From contig FWWN02000487.1 of the NCBI GenBank assembly GCA_900175165.2, positions 1 through 31,650 on the forward strand: a stretch of 31,650 nucleotides of DNA, read 5' to 3'. Every line of letters begins with the position of its first letter. Within the stretch, counting starts at the first letter, position 1. Position numbers and translations under genes: made by a program. The notes beneath the pieces were generated by a model. That model searched no databases. It worked only from the letters and a program-made list of their open reading frames with translations, and was not told the origin of the DNA. Below, in pieces: positions 1 through 11,776 of this stretch. The stretch is from Rhizomucor pusillus. Lineage: Eukaryota; Mucoromycota; Mucoromycetes; Mucorales; Lichtheimiaceae.

Positions 1-2120
1 GATCGAAGTATCGTTCGGAAAAGCAATGAGAGCATTTGGATTATGTATTTCACCTTTTCTTGATAGTTCGGGTCTGTCGTTCGCATTATATGCCACCTGA
101 CCGTTCTTGTTTTTGATGACTGATCTGTTTTGATACTCTGTCGCCATGTTTAGAAACCATATCCACGTCTTCATTGCGGCAGATCCGGAACTTCCGGAAG
201 CTTGGGCAAACTTTCCGCGAGTGCTTCGGCTCGACTGGTAAAACTTTGTGTATACCATACGTTTGAAATCTTGATCGTAATCCCCTTCTTCAAGCAACCG
301 CAACGTCAGATTTGCAAATTGTGTGGCGAGGCTTCTCGTCGTGTTTGCTTCGTGCACGACATTTCGTATAGTATCAGTCAATATTCTTGCTTGCCTAATG
401 GCAACTTGTTCTCCACATTCTCGTTTGATTGTCGCAGAGAGTATCGAGGAGAAGAGGCCAGCATTCAAAGTAACGGTTTGATGACTGACGATGGAGATGC
501 CCTTTTCCTTTCCATCAGGATCTTTTACCGATAACTTTTGGCGTTTACGGTCCCTTGATGGTGCGTTTTCTGCCTCATTTAGAGTACTTCTCGATCCATT
601 TGGCTTCAATCGTTTTCTCTTTTTGGAACCTGTAGCTTTTGGAGTTTCAACAGGCTTCGTGTCAAAGTTATCGGTCTTCACATTGGGCAGTAGCTGGTAT
701 CGATGAGAGTGCTTTCCATAGTTATCTGGATGTACTGTAATGAAATGCGCTCTAGATCAATATTTTGATGACAATAAACTTGTATAAGAGCGTAACTTCA
801 GCGATTATGACTGCGTCCAGGTTTAGTCTTTGCCACTGTGTTTTCGATTGTTTCAGACAACACTTCTGGATCCACACGGAGCGGAAACGATGGTTTGCGC
901 CGAAGTTCGTTTCCGTTAATGTCGTGCACAAGTGGATAAGAATATTGTAGCAGGGCTGCTCTGAACCGATTCTTTTGATATTCTGACGCCCTAACATTCT
1001 CCAGAATCTAGTGTGTGATTGATATTGGCAGTGAGAACAATGCAAGTCAAGCCCACTCTATGCACAGAAAGCATCATACCGTTTCAAGTAGATCATTTAC
1101 GAATGTAGAGTTGTTACTAGAAAGCTCTGCTACCCTGTCCTTCGCCCAAGCAAACGATTTTCCATGCAGATTCGCAATAATCGTTACTCGCCAATGTAGC
1201 AATGAGTACGAGCCTCATTTCGCTCTATAAATTGCAGGTATATCATGCTCACCGCAGCTAACCCCTGGTCTTCCTTGATTAAATTTAGAGCTCTCATAAC
1301 ACGCTCTTCCGTGGTGACGCGTCCAGTCATCGACTGCCAGTCGATTTTCAAGATTCTCTGCAACATAGTTTTAGGATAATTGCACGTAAGAAAGAGCATT
1401 GAATTTACATACGATGACAGCAGCGGGCTTTCCACATGTGCTGCAAGGTGTATTACTTCAGGGTCTGCTTCGTATGGTGATATAAAATACGATATCTGCC
1501 CTCCGAGGCATCGGCCGTCGTACTGATGTATTCCGGAGCATTGCAAATTCTTTTTTTAAAAAAAAATCTTTTACTGCCACCCCGTATATTTTATTTTCAA
1601 GTTACCTCAATGATAGTGTTCTTAACGTTTGCATTGAAATGAATCCATTCTTTTGCCTGATTCGCAAATTTCTTGTGGTCGTTCTCGTGTCGACTTGCCG
1701 CAGAAAGCGCCTGCTGCACGCACCGTGCGCGATTTTGTGGGTCTTGGCCTTGTTTTGGGCCCGCTTGAAACCGTCAAACACAAGACAGACGTGCCTGTTG
1801 GGGGCCACGAAACGAGATACTCGACGCAATAATTCGTCCATAAAGGTTTCGAGCTTGGTACCAGACGAATTAACTTTAGAGAGACCATGAGGAAGGACTG
1901 TATAATACGTTCTTATTATCAAGAAGCTTGTTACCATCGGGATGGATGTATGCTCGTAATACGTTTACTGCTTCTGTTGCTTGAAGTAAAGAGTAAAATA
2001 CGCAATAAACGTCAATAAATATGGCTGGCAGTCAGTACTTTTGAGGTGCTCTTCCAGACAGACACCGTCCTCGTAGGCGTTGGCAATCTTCGCGTTTGTG
2101 CGTAGATTTTGGACTCCCAT
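1..2120 (-). CDS. XPG/FEN1-like nuclease-fold protein, 3' end beyond the window, possibly degraded
   Basis: The minus strand opens at 2120 with MGVQNLRT, resembling the MG(I/V)xxL start of XPG-family nucleases. A segment near 1760-1850 has CLVFDGFKRAQNKAKTH followed by basic residues, like the XPG-N strand that ends in VFDG. Near 1440-1490 lies FISPYEADPEVIHLA, matching the EAD/EAE helix of XPG-I. A segment near 1190-1215 contains LIATLASNDYCES, like the GNDY turn after XPG-I. These pieces lie in different frames, so the gene has several introns or is decaying; two acceptors (cacactag before 1009 and cattacag before 737) look good. The acidic pair expected after XPG-I is replaced by SSYVNSML. 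From about 735 to base 1 one frame stays open and encodes a basic KKRKR stretch and a long tail I do not recognise. Fold assignment is fairly firm; activity is doubtful. Confidence 0.6.
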
Positions 2121-3340
2121 AATAGTTGGAGCTGGAGAATGGGCAAAAGAAAAAGAAAGATATGAGAGAAAGAGAAAGAAGCGTTGGAAGATGCTTTTTT
2201 CTAGGATTTTCGAATCATGGACGCGTCATTGCCTCTGCAAAATCCAACACACATACATTGTCTCAGTAGGCTGGCAAGCCTCTTCTTTTTATATTGAACT
2301 GCATAATTCATCTTTTTCTGCGACCAAATTGTGCGAGCATCGATAGTATTCCAATAAGCTTGTAGGGAACATGGGCAGTCTTAACTTTACTGTGCATGCA
2401 TCTATGCCATCAAGAGTTCTTGGCTGTAGTCATAAGGAACCAAATGTAAACATCTCTTTCAGAAGGATAGCTCTTAGACTATTAAATGTTATGCGAAAGT
2501 AGCATATTCTTTTGTTACATTACAATCCACTCTCTCCTGCTACCACCATCGACTTTTTCTGGCAATCTTAATCATTTCCAGTTCATGCCTTATTTCTGAC
2601 AGAGATTAGACTTTTCCTGTCAAATGAAATCTATTGGACATCCAAACTGATTGAGATCAGTGGGTATCGACGCGTCTACCTCTCGCCGTCGTATCGTATT
2701 CGCCTTTCTGAATCCAATTGAGGAGTTCTGTCAAAGATGAAGTTACGTATGGATAACAAGACCTCTTTTTTTATCACTTTCGACAGGTGTCAGGCGAAAC
2801 GGGCTAAGCCCAGACAACCAGCTGACACCAAGATTTCTTGAGGCGGCGAACGGTGACAAAAGTGGATTGTAAAGGTTGGATACGGGATCCAGAGTCGTTT
2901 TTTTTAGCCATCCCTCGAAAACAAGCCGCATCTTTATCGTTTGCTTTCGATTTTTAAATCTCTTTATCTATATTGTACAATAAATGCATTGATCCGATGA
3001 ATGTAGGAAAGTCTTGAAGATAGTTATATGTATTGACTTATTCGTAATCTACCTTTGGAAAAAGGTCTTTTCGTATGCTTTTTTTTCGGTAGGATGTTTC
3101 ATTTACTGTAGCTATAGAATAAAGAGAAACCAGGACATTCAAGCGCCAAGCGGTTTAGTGACTTTTGTCTGAGGAAAGCGCCAATAACAATGTTTTAGGC
3201 TGCTAAGCGCAAAGAGATTTTTCAGGAGTGCAAATGCAATTTCATCCTAGACGCAAAAAGGACTGTGAGCGGGGTCCAATTCTAACTTTCATAGCACTCG
3301 TGTGAGGGTTCAGCAAACTTTTTTTTCGAACCCAAACATC
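2121..3340. other. Divergent intergenic region
   Basis: This 1.2-kb gap separates the divergent starts of the XPG-like gene and the KH-domain gene, so it should carry both promoters. I see no convincing coding exon, RNA gene or repeat. A 62-codon minus-strand frame at 2743-2931 has no recognisable similarity. Confidence 0.5.
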
Positions 3341-6119
3341 ATGGAGCAGCAAAACGATTATACGGCGGTTCCGCCTCCTGCCAATCTCACAGGTTCTTCT
3401 TCAGAAGCAGCAGCGGCACCTGTGAATTTCAACGATGCCTTGTCTAAAGCAAGAGCAATTGCTGAGAAACTCAAGCAGCAGCAGCAGCAGCAAGCGGCGA
3501 ATGGTGCCACAGGTAACGCCAAGCATACGAGTATGCTCTGCTCCGTTTTGCTCATCATGGCCTTGAATTAGCTGGATCGAAACGTGGCTATCAAGAAGCA
3601 TCGTATCACGATGATAGAGGCGGATACCCCTCGTCAAGAGGTTATGAATCGCATGATCACTACGACGATCGTGAATCAAAACGTGGCATGTACGAAAGCA
3701 GCGGCTGTACGTTAAAATTCACCAATCTATCGGCAGTGTATACATATTATATTGACACGATATCGCTTGCATAGATGGTGATTCACGTCGCTACGGTCTT
3801 GGAACCGACGAAAGGCGAAACACATACGGTGGCGCCTTGAACGCTCAACCTGTCATCAGAGAGGAAATGACTGTGCCAAGCAACATGGTTGGCATGATTA
3901 TTGGAAAGGGCGGTGAAAACCTGCGCAGAACGGAAAGAATGTCTGGTGCTAAAGTCCAGTTTGCTGAAGGTGAGAAATTATGACGTTTAATGAAAGATGA
4001 AGTTTTACTAAGATGAATATGCGCTCCAGATACGGGTGCCCCAGAGCGAATCGTGGAGATCACAGGAGAAGCTGATCAAGTTAAAATCGCTCGTGACATG
4101 ATACAACAGACCGTTGATGATGGAAGAGCTAACGAGGCAGTGCGATACGGCGGGCGTTCATCTGGAAATGATGCATATGCCGCGTACGGTGGTTCTTCCC
4201 GCACTTCGAGCACCATCACTGTACCGTCATTCAGAGTTGGTCTGATCATTGGTCGCGGTGGCGAGACTATCCGCGACCTTGAGGAGCGTAGCGGCGCAAA
4301 GATCAACATCAACCCAGAGCCTATAGGAACTCGATCTGAAGAGAGAACGATCGGTCTGTCCGGAGATGATGCAGCTGTCAACAGAGCAAAGGACCTTATC
4401 AACGATTTGCTTCACGGAGGTGGCCCTGTAAGTGCGCACATTTAGCTAAATTTTGACTGACTGAGTCAGCTAACCAGAAGATCTAAGGGTTCTAGTCGCG
4501 ACTACCGCCAGCAGCAGCACGGGCGAGATGACCATCGAGGAGGATATGGCGGCCGTGAAGGACATGATTCCTATGGATCGTATGGACCCCAAGGTGGTGG
4601 TGGTGGTTATCGTGGCCGTCCTGGGGAAGAACGCGAGTCTGTTGTTGTGCCAAAATCTGTCGTCGGTTTTATCATTGGCAAAGGTATACAAGTACACAGC
4701 TCAACAAGCAGCAACGATTGCTGACTTAGATAATGACAGGTGGCGAAACTGTAAGAATGCTTCAGGAGCAGTCTGGTGCTCGCATCAAAGTCGATCAAAA
4801 TGCGCATCGCGATGATCCAGACAGAGTGATCAATATTTTCGGTAAGTTTTCATCGCTGGCTTTACGACTTTTCTGGTATGCATCCAGAAAAGCAAAGAGG
4901 TTGTTCGTGTATGCATTGCATGATCTCTTTCTTGCGGCGAATGTCAATTGTTATTTGTCTATAACTCGTCGTCAAACGCATCCTACCTGCAGGTAATCCC
5001 GACGCCGTCGCTTACGCCAAACAGCTCATCTTGGACAAGGTTGAGGAAGGAAATGTACATACTCGTTCGTTTGTTTTGGGCCATGGAAGGCGAAAAGAGA
5101 GAGAGAGAAAATGAATGTCTGCGGGATGTATTGTTGTAGGATGGTGCTTTTCTCTGCACAGTCGATAGCCTTGTTCTTGTGCAGGATATGGTGTTCCATT
5201 AACCTGGCAATTCGTGTACTAACAATGTCCTTCGTATCGCCTTTTTTCCACCTTTGGCGTTTTTTTTACATTGCATTCTACAGGCTAATTATGGCGGCGG
5301 TTACGGCGGAGGACGACACCGCAGTGACAACAACCGTAGGGGGTACTTGGAAATGAAAATCTGCATCGATGCAACAATAGCTAACAGACTTGATCCAGAT
5401 ATGGTTCTGGCCAATACAATGATGGCTACGGCGCCGGTAGTGGCTATGACCAGCAGCAATATTCTGGTCAATATCAAGCCGGAGCTGACGCTGGCGGCTA
5501 CGATTATTCGCAATATCAGCAATACTATGCGCAGTACTATGCCAACCAAAATGGCGAAACAGCCAATCAAGGTATGATGGAAACAATAACTAAAAGCAAC
5601 AAAAAAATTCATCTGAAACTTCCTTGGTGATTAGGATATCAGTATGGAGGATATCCGTATAGTTATGGTCAGTATGATGGTTCCGGCGCGGCAGATGCCG
5701 GTAAGAAACAGGAAGCAACTGCAGAAGCCGGTGATGTCAGTGAAAAGGAAGGGACAAAAGAAGCTACAGAAATTGCGCCTCAGTCAAAGGAAGCAGCAGC
5801 AGCCGTAAACGATGAAGCTGATAAGGATGTTAGCAGCAGTGGTCAGGATGCTGCATATTACGCGCAATACTATGGCGGAACAGGTGATCAAGCGCAGCAG
5901 CAGCAGCAGTGGACTCAAGAAGCATATTACCGTTGGTATCAGCAATATTACGGAAACCAATATGCAGGAGCAGAAAATCAACAGCAGTCGTCGTCAACTA
6001 CTGCCAATGATCAGCAACAACAACAACAGCAGCAGCCGCAGCAGCAGTCGCCTCAAGAGCACCCAGCTGCTCAAACAGCTAGATCTGAAGATACTAACAA
6101 AGAGCCATCCGACCAATAA
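3341..6119 (+). CDS. Three-KH-domain RNA/ssDNA-binding protein (FUBP-like), 10 exons
   Basis: Exons 3341-3512, 3572-3706, 3775-3969, 4030-4427, 4488-4683, 4740-4841, 4993-5054, 5284-5342, 5399-5571 and 5635-6119 join in phase through nine GT-AG introns to give 658 residues. Three KH domains are clear from their GxxG loops: GKGG at residues 146-149, GRGG at 242-245 and GKGG at 364-367, each preceded by VPxxxVGxIIG and followed by a SGA(K/R) strand. Glycine/arginine-rich linkers separate them, and the C-terminal 230 residues are rich in Tyr, Gln and Gly with YYAQYY-type motifs and glutamine tracts. This architecture is that of FUBP/KSRP-type proteins, which bind single-stranded nucleic acid in transcription or mRNA control. 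I chose ATG 3341 over the in-frame ATG at 3302 because the protein then starts MEQQNDY; the upstream start cannot be excluded. Confidence 0.9.
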
Positions 6120-6435
6120 GTTAGTATCGGCGGGGATTCATGCCTGTTTTCGTTTTTGCCGGTTGGCATTGATATAGGAAATATTCATCCTGAATCATTA
6201 CGTATGGATATCCATTTGCAGAAGTGTTACTTTTACTTGACAGATATATAAAGTTACTCTATTCCAAAAATATGTGCCTTTTCAAAAAAAGAATATGATT
6301 TCCTCCACAATGCAAAAGTCGTTCCCTTGACACAGCAAAACCCTCTTTCAAGTCACGATTTATAGGCGCTGGAATAACAGCAAGCTGAAAGAACTTATCC
6401 GGCCAGCGACTTGCCCGACACTCGAATAAACAATA
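6120..6435. other. Intergenic spacer between KH gene and TIM10
   Basis: Short spacer with the KH gene 3' untranslated region and the TIM10 promoter. No coding exon, RNA gene or repeat is visible. Confidence 0.5.
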
Positions 6436-6802
6436 ATGAGTTGGAGCAGCAGTTTCTCGCAGAACTATGTGAATCCAGAGAACTTGAAGCTGGCAGAGCA
6501 AGAGGTCGACGCATTTATGGATCTATACAATAGGTACTGGATTGGCAGTGACAAGAACGCCGTTGTTGTTCCTCTATTGCTAATTCGCGCTTGTTGACAG
6601 AATCTTGGAAACATGCCGCAAAAAATGTATACCCAGCCATTACCATGAACCTGATCTCAACAAGGGCGAAATGGTGTGCATCGATCGCTGCACATCAAAG
6701 TACGTGTCTGTCCAAAAACACCTTTCGAAAAAAATGCAAGAGAACAGTGAACGACTGTCGAACCTTGGTTCAGGCGGAGGAGGCATTCCGAGCACCTTGT
6801 GA
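6436..6802 (+). CDS. TIM10: Mitochondrial intermembrane-space chaperone Tim10
   Basis: Exons 6436-6533 and 6601-6802 join in phase through a 67-base GT-AG intron to give 99 residues, close to the usual size for small Tim proteins. The twin CX3C signature is intact: CRKKC and CIDRC, separated by 16 residues including HEPDLNKGEMV, a spacing and sequence characteristic of Tim10 rather than Tim8, Tim9 or Tim13. Tim10 forms a hexamer with Tim9 that escorts hydrophobic carrier precursors across the intermembrane space to the TIM22 complex; the paired cysteines form disulfides through the Mia40 pathway. There is no cleavable presequence, as expected. The gene ends 175 bases from the convergent membrane-protein gene downstream. 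Confidence 0.93.
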
Positions 6803-6977
6803 AAAGGAAAACGAGAAAGGGATATCCGTTCTCATGTAAAAAAGGAAAAAAAAAAGGGAAAAAAGACAAAAAGAACGTCCTGGCCTTTGTAACATATTAC
6901 ATTTATACTTTAGACCGCTTTCTTTCTTTCTCTCACACACACACCCCATCACCGCTATTTACAGAAATCCAACTTCA

Positions 6978-8092
6978 TCACCATCCTTTTTGAAATAGAG
7001 ATGATACGAGTCGCCGGGCGATTTGCGCCGCGCTTTGACCTTGATCTTGATCTTTCATATCACGGGTTGCATACTCCTCGCTGGCTGATGGTGCCAGGTT
7101 CAACACGGTCGGTGGAACCGGTGGATGCAGAGGTGGAGGTGGAGGTGGAGGTGGAGGCCCGCGTGCCAATGCGGTTGCAGCTTCTCTGTTGACGGTCAAG
7201 AGCTTTTGTGCGTACGACCACAGACACGTTGCCCAGTAGATCTACCAAGAAATGTAAAAGATATCCCGTTTTATAACATCTAAAATCAGATCTACAGCTT
7301 ACATAGCATATGGTCATCACGATAAACATGGTAATAGCGAGCTTCAGCTCATCCTGCCATAGTTTGTGGCAGTTGTAGTAATCCGATACCGCTTCGACGA
7401 TCAACGTTGCCGCTACGTGTACGCCCGCCTCGGTAGTGACCGCTTCATCGACAGAGTCTCGAGATTTGTTGCTGCACCAATTCTGATATTGCTGTTCTTG
7501 CACGCTGAAAATGATGATATCCGCAAAAAAGTTTGTGAGGAAAAGAGAAACTGCAACCCAAGTGATTCTGTGTGCAAAGTGGATCAGATATGGCGAATCC
7601 TGGATTATAAAAATGAATGACGTGAAAACGGACCACAAGTCATAAACAAGTAAATGTACCACAAACAATGCGAACAGGCCAAAAAATGCAGTGACTACAA
7701 ATATCAAACTAATTGTGCCCATCACCATGAATGCATAGTAGTCAAGATAGGAGAATATAGCTGACAAAGACATAGATATCAGTGGGCAAACTTTGTAAGA
7801 AAAGCCAATGTATATGTATATATATATATATATATATGATTTGATGAACTTACGATTCCGAGTTTGATAAGCGAGGATGGCAACGTATAAATCTATACCC
7901 TGTGACGATCCAGAAGATGTTATTGATTAATAGCCAAAGATCACGGCAATGTACTGAAATGATGCCTACCACCCACAGCGCACATGCAAATGCACATCCT
8001 CCTCGTAAAGACATGCATCCACAAAACTTGCGTGTGAATACGTGTTTTGCATGGAATGTTTCTATCCGATACCCGACTTCTGGATAAAACAT
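6978..8092 (-). CDS. Four-helix membrane protein with proline-rich tail, 4 exons
   Basis: Exons 8092-7955, 7899-7854, 7760-7303 and 7241-6978 join in phase through GT-AG introns to give 301 residues. After a Cys-rich start (KFCGCMSLRGG) come four hydrophobic segments: around CAFACALWVVGIIS, FMVMGTISLIFVVTAFFGLF, ITWVAVSLFLTNFFADIII, and LAITMFIVMTICY running on into the next exon. The tail carries a run of nine prolines and a hydrophilic end. This fits a small four-TM fungal membrane protein family whose function I cannot name. The first intron was needed to find a small 46-base exon; without it the phases do not match. The third intron (7853-7761) contains a TA dinucleotide run. The start at 8092 leaves only seven bases after the stop of the upstream gene, so a different start is possible. 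Confidence 0.75.
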
Positions 8093-8099
8093 CTTTTTG

Positions 8100-9190
8100 T
8101 TATATAAGAGAACGGGCTGTGACGATGATTAAGAGAGTAAAGGAGATGAGAAATGCAGCACATAGTATCCACTCATTATTCATCACCTGCAAAGAAAAGA
8201 AAACAAATTGCCTAAAATGGTATGTTGGGCTGGCTGCCCGTGGCATGTCTTTCACGATGGTTGTGCCAAGACACATTCCAGTAAGATAAAGATGACTGGT
8301 AGCGGGAATATCGTATCTGCTTGAATATTCTGTATATACTTGATTGGCTTACGAACGAACATTATTCATCTTTATCAATATTTAAGCCTGTCGAATGAAG
8401 AGCTTCAAAATATCAGGAGAGTATATCTACAACTCGATGGTAACTTTGCCATCATTTGTCAGATAAATAGAATGGCTATCTTCTCTCCAAATCCAACGTT
8501 GTTATCTTTCCTTCGTTGTTTGGATAAAAACGGCTTCTGCGAAAGCATACCATATAGAAACGTAGAAGACTGTCCACGTACAAAGCTCGCTCTCATTTTA
8601 TCCAGTCATGCTTCTACTGGGGTCTCTCGAATCTTCATATCTTCAATTGAAGTTATTTATCAAGAGTCTTGTTTATTTAACATCGCCGCAGTTATCGATA
8701 GAATGTCTTGAAAAGATTATCCTTATCTTATATTCATCATGTATGTGTCTTGCTACAGTTGCAAACGCTCAAATGCATGTGATATGCATAGCATTGAAAA
8801 CGCCGTTTGAAGCGGCAACGAGCGTTCTAATTACTATCCTGCAGCAACATGTAATGTGTATTACCAGATAAAGGTCTAAATGTACGGAAAAGGAAGGAGA
8901 CAAAGAGGAGGAAAGAACATTAAGAGTGATATTTACAGAGTGCTTTTAGCCGCAAATAAGAAGGCTATCGTGCCGTAAATCGAGACGCCAGCGTTCCCGG
9001 GATATTTAGTAACGAAAAAGGGCAAAAATGCGGGTGTGTGACAGAGAGGATTGGGAAGAAAGGTATGCATGCCAGGTAACAATGGAAAGTATAGATGAGG
9101 GATGCGATTCCGATTATCTGTTGAGCAGTGTGTAAGGTAACATCCAAGTCCTCAAAATAGGAAGAATAAAAATACGTAGCCAACAGACAC
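8100..9190 (-). CDS. Probable second multi-helix membrane protein, exon structure unresolved
   Basis: Several minus-strand segments look like membrane-protein exons. The clearest is the last, 8186-8100: it follows a good acceptor (ctttgcag) and encodes a single hydrophobic helix (WILCAAFLISFTLLIIV) before a stop. Others are a hydrophobic stretch near 8300-8250 (IFPLPVIFILLECVLA), one at 9000-8942 (VSIYGTIAFLFAAKS) that ends at a GTAAAT donor, and one near 9125-9040 (IIGIASLIYTFHCYLACI) after an acceptor. I could not join them in one phase-consistent model. The gene sits head-to-tail with the four-helix protein downstream, suggesting a tandem pair of related membrane proteins; this is inference. 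Long plus-strand frames here look like shadows. Confidence 0.35.
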
Positions 9191-9239
9191 GATGTCGTGT
9201 AACCTCACGAGGGTTCGCCGAAAAGGTCAAGATTATCCA

Positions 9240-10123
9240 TCACGCAATGTATGGCGTGTCGTCATCCTTCAGCAGATGTTCAAAATGCCTGATCGTCTCT
9301 TGTTCATTATCATCACCCTCCTCCTCCTGGTTATTAACGCTGTTGCCATCATCCTCAGCATTCGGTTGGTCTTTACCATTCTTTGCTGATTCCATCATGG
9401 CTGCTTTTGCAAGTTCTGCTAAGGTGCTGCTGCGCCGACGCTTTCCCCGTTTGAGTGGTAATGCTCGTAAATCTGCATTGTTTTCAGGAGCGGATCGACA
9501 TCGCTCATAACATGGATGCTGATGGACGAGGTTGGCGTAATACTGCTGCAGCGTCGGTCCCGAGCTCGTCAAGTTCCAGTCAATGAGTTTCAAAAGTTCG
9601 AGTTCAAGGGCATTGAGCTCGTGTGTTGATATGCCGCCGACTTTAGCGTAATGGGTGTTGGTACAATACGAGTCGCACAGGGCTTTGGAGGATACGGTCA
9701 CGGCGGTAATGAGAAAGCGATGTACGGTCAAGGACGATATTGTGAACTCAGGATGTAGTTCACAGATGCGATCAATGTAGATGAGCAGCACCAGCAGGCA
9801 AGCTTTCTCTACACAGGCATACTTCACAATGCGTCGTAGGTAGTCGTGCAGAGAGATGCTCGGAGGTGTTCGTGAATGAAAACGCGTCAAATTTCGCGAA
9901 GTGACTGGTATAAGGTCGTTATGAGATATCAAACGTCCAAGCATATCGGCTAAATGTATACGTTTGTCAGCATCCTCTTACTCTGCTGCTTGGAATTGAT
10001 TTGCTTAAAGTTTGCATTACCGATCATATGTGTTAAATAGTTTATGTCTACAGCGTAAAAGTATTGTGGCACTTGTATAATTCTGGCTTCAGTTGCAGCC
10101 ATCTCTGTTGAGTCGCTTTCCAT
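9240..10123 (-). CDS. Pho80-type cyclin
   Basis: Exons 10123-10021 and 9949-9240 join in phase through a GT-AG intron of 71 bases to give 270 residues. The cyclin fold is recognisable by the family segments LTRFHSRTPPSISLHDYLRRIVKY, then LLVLLIYIDRI, then the helix with LTVHRFLITAVTVSSKALCDSY and the NTHYAKVGGIS...LNALELELLKLIDWNL block, all typical of the Pho80/Pcl group. Such cyclins partner the Pho85 kinase in fungi and tune phosphate response, glycogen metabolism or cell-cycle entry; which branch this one serves cannot be told from sequence. After the fold come a basic KRGKRRRSS patch that could be a nuclear signal and an acidic, Asp/Glu-rich tail. Start 10123 gives a short leader into the first cyclin helix. 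Confidence 0.88.
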
Positions 10124-10332
10124 GACATTGACACAGGATTAAATCAAAAATGACAAAGAGTAATAACGAAAAAGTTGCTATTCACAGGGTTGCTTGAATC
10201 TCCTCTTCTAAGTTCAATCAATTGCCGCTCTTCCATTTAACAACGGGAATTTTCAAGCCACTGAACGCACATTGTCGATTTATTGAATGCTGCAGCATGA
10301 TCTGCAGAATGCTTCAAACGAGCTCTTCTTAC

Positions 10333-11625
10333 TCATACTTCCGCCGGCCGTTTGTTGGCCTGCGGACCGTCCTTGTCCGTAATCGATGTGCGGCGTAAAG
10401 TTGGTTCTCTGCCCCGGAACTGTGATAATAATGGTAATAATTCATCAGTTTCCGCTTACCACAGCTTACATTGCTAGCATGCACCTACTCTGTTGAGGGT
10501 ATGATTTGCATTGTGGCAAATTTGCGGGATAGCTTACTCTTTGCGCTGAATTGTGGCTAAGGTTATCAGTATTACTTTGCAATGTGTTTTTAATTTCTTT
10601 CCCGTTGACAACAACACGACGTCTGCCGCCGCCAATTTCTTCAACTGTTTTTGTACCCTATAGATACCGATGGGTTAAAAAAAAGAATGACTGCATTGCT
10701 ATTAGACTCGCTACAAACATTTTTATCCTGAATGGTTGTTATCGTCATGGTCTCGCGTGTACCATTGATAACACGAGAAGTCGTTACGACGCGTCTTGAC
10801 ATCATGTCCCGGCCTGTGTTGTCTTGAACCATGTAGCTTGTATTGCTGAAAGCCGACTGAGGCATACTGCTATGTAGAATATCCATGGGTGTGATTAAAG
10901 ACGGATGCGTCGTCGGCCTATTTTGGAACCTTGCTTTGCCGCGGATGTCACTGCCAACAAGCGCTTCATCTGCATACACTAATTATCGATATGAAGTACA
11001 AAATACACAAAGAATCTCACTATCGTTCTCACCAAAGATAGCAAAAGGATCTTGAAAACCAAAGAATTGAGCAAAGACTTGCTCTGGAGGTTGAAACTAG
11101 ATAATCAGGGGTTCACGTTATCTATGCATAGAGCATGACTGATATCATCAATTGTCTCACAGTAAAACCATAAAAAGGATCCTTCGCCTGTAATGAACTT
11201 GTTGATTCATAGCGAGCATCCGTACCAGGCTGGCTAGTTGCTTCCTCAGTATCGTACATTCTTCGTTTTTCGGCTGCAAAGTCACTGAGCAATATGGTTC
11301 TTTTAACATTGATCGCCGTGACTTACGATTAGACAATATCTCATAAGCGTGACTTTTAGCGTCTGTTAGACAACATACTCGTTTGCATACGATGCCCTGG
11401 CTAATAACGGAGATACCTTATATTCCTAAACTGGATGGATGCGGCGTACATAGCAGCGTTAACAAACGCAAAATGATAATAGCATGGATGTCAAGAAACC
11501 TTTTCCGTGGTGTCGGGGCCCTTATTTTTGTCTGGATGGTACTTCAACGCAAGTTTCCTGTATGCTCTTTTGATATCATCTTCGGTTGCATCACTGGAAA
11601 GTCCTAAAACCTTGTATAGGTCCAT
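10333..11625 (-). CDS. DnaJ (Hsp40) protein, class B-like, seven exons
   Basis: The first exon (11625-11500) encodes a J domain start, [24 protein letters not shown], with the HPD catalytic loop in YHPDKN. Later exons, in order, are about 11376-11341, 11284-11161, 11096-11033, 10969-10719, 10657-10538 and 10419-10333. They encode the J-domain end (AYEILS then EKRRMYD), a Phe-rich segment ([11 protein letters not shown]) and a beta-rich C-terminal part with a GTKTVEE...[14 protein letters not shown] motif, resembling DNAJB6/B2-type co-chaperones that stimulate Hsp70. The J domain spans the first three exons. The last five exons join in phase; the first two junctions each miss by one base if strict GT-AG borders are used (see findings). 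An in-frame ATG upstream at 11694 would add a hydrophobic leader; I prefer MDLYKVLG, which fits the J-domain start. Confidence 0.8.
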
Positions 11626-11776
11626 CTCACCACAACACCGTTTGTCCAGTGCAGTTGAAAGGAGGAAAAGAACGGAGAAAAAGTTGTGAAACATTAAAAA
11701 TCGTCAAGGGATTGATATTTTCATGAATTCTGAAACAACGGCTTGAAAGATGGTGATTTACAGGGAATCGGGTTAA

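Noticed and set aside
2743..2931. 62-codon minus-strand frame in the divergent intergenic region
   Set aside because: No family motif, no splice partner and short enough to occur by chance; a small RNA gene was considered but no snRNA, SRP or RNase P motif was found.
4528..4815. Open plus-strand frames overlapping exons 5 and 6 of the KH gene
   Set aside because: They are out-of-frame shadows; the spliced frame gives the glycine-rich linker and the third KH domain.
5254..5577. Continuous 107-codon frame through the end of the KH gene
   Set aside because: It reads through an intron (5343-5398) into the wrong frame; splicing restores the Tyr/Gln-rich sequence.
7803..7838. TA dinucleotide run as a possible regulatory element
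   Set aside because: It lies inside an intron of the membrane-protein gene and is simple sequence.
8340..8711. 123-codon plus-strand frame
   Set aside because: No motif, and it lies antisense to candidate membrane-protein exons with better splice and helix evidence.
11626..11694. Upstream ATG giving the DnaJ protein a hydrophobic leader
   Set aside because: The J domain starts naturally at MDLYKVLG, and the leader is followed by CC and no clear cleavage context; kept only as an alternative.
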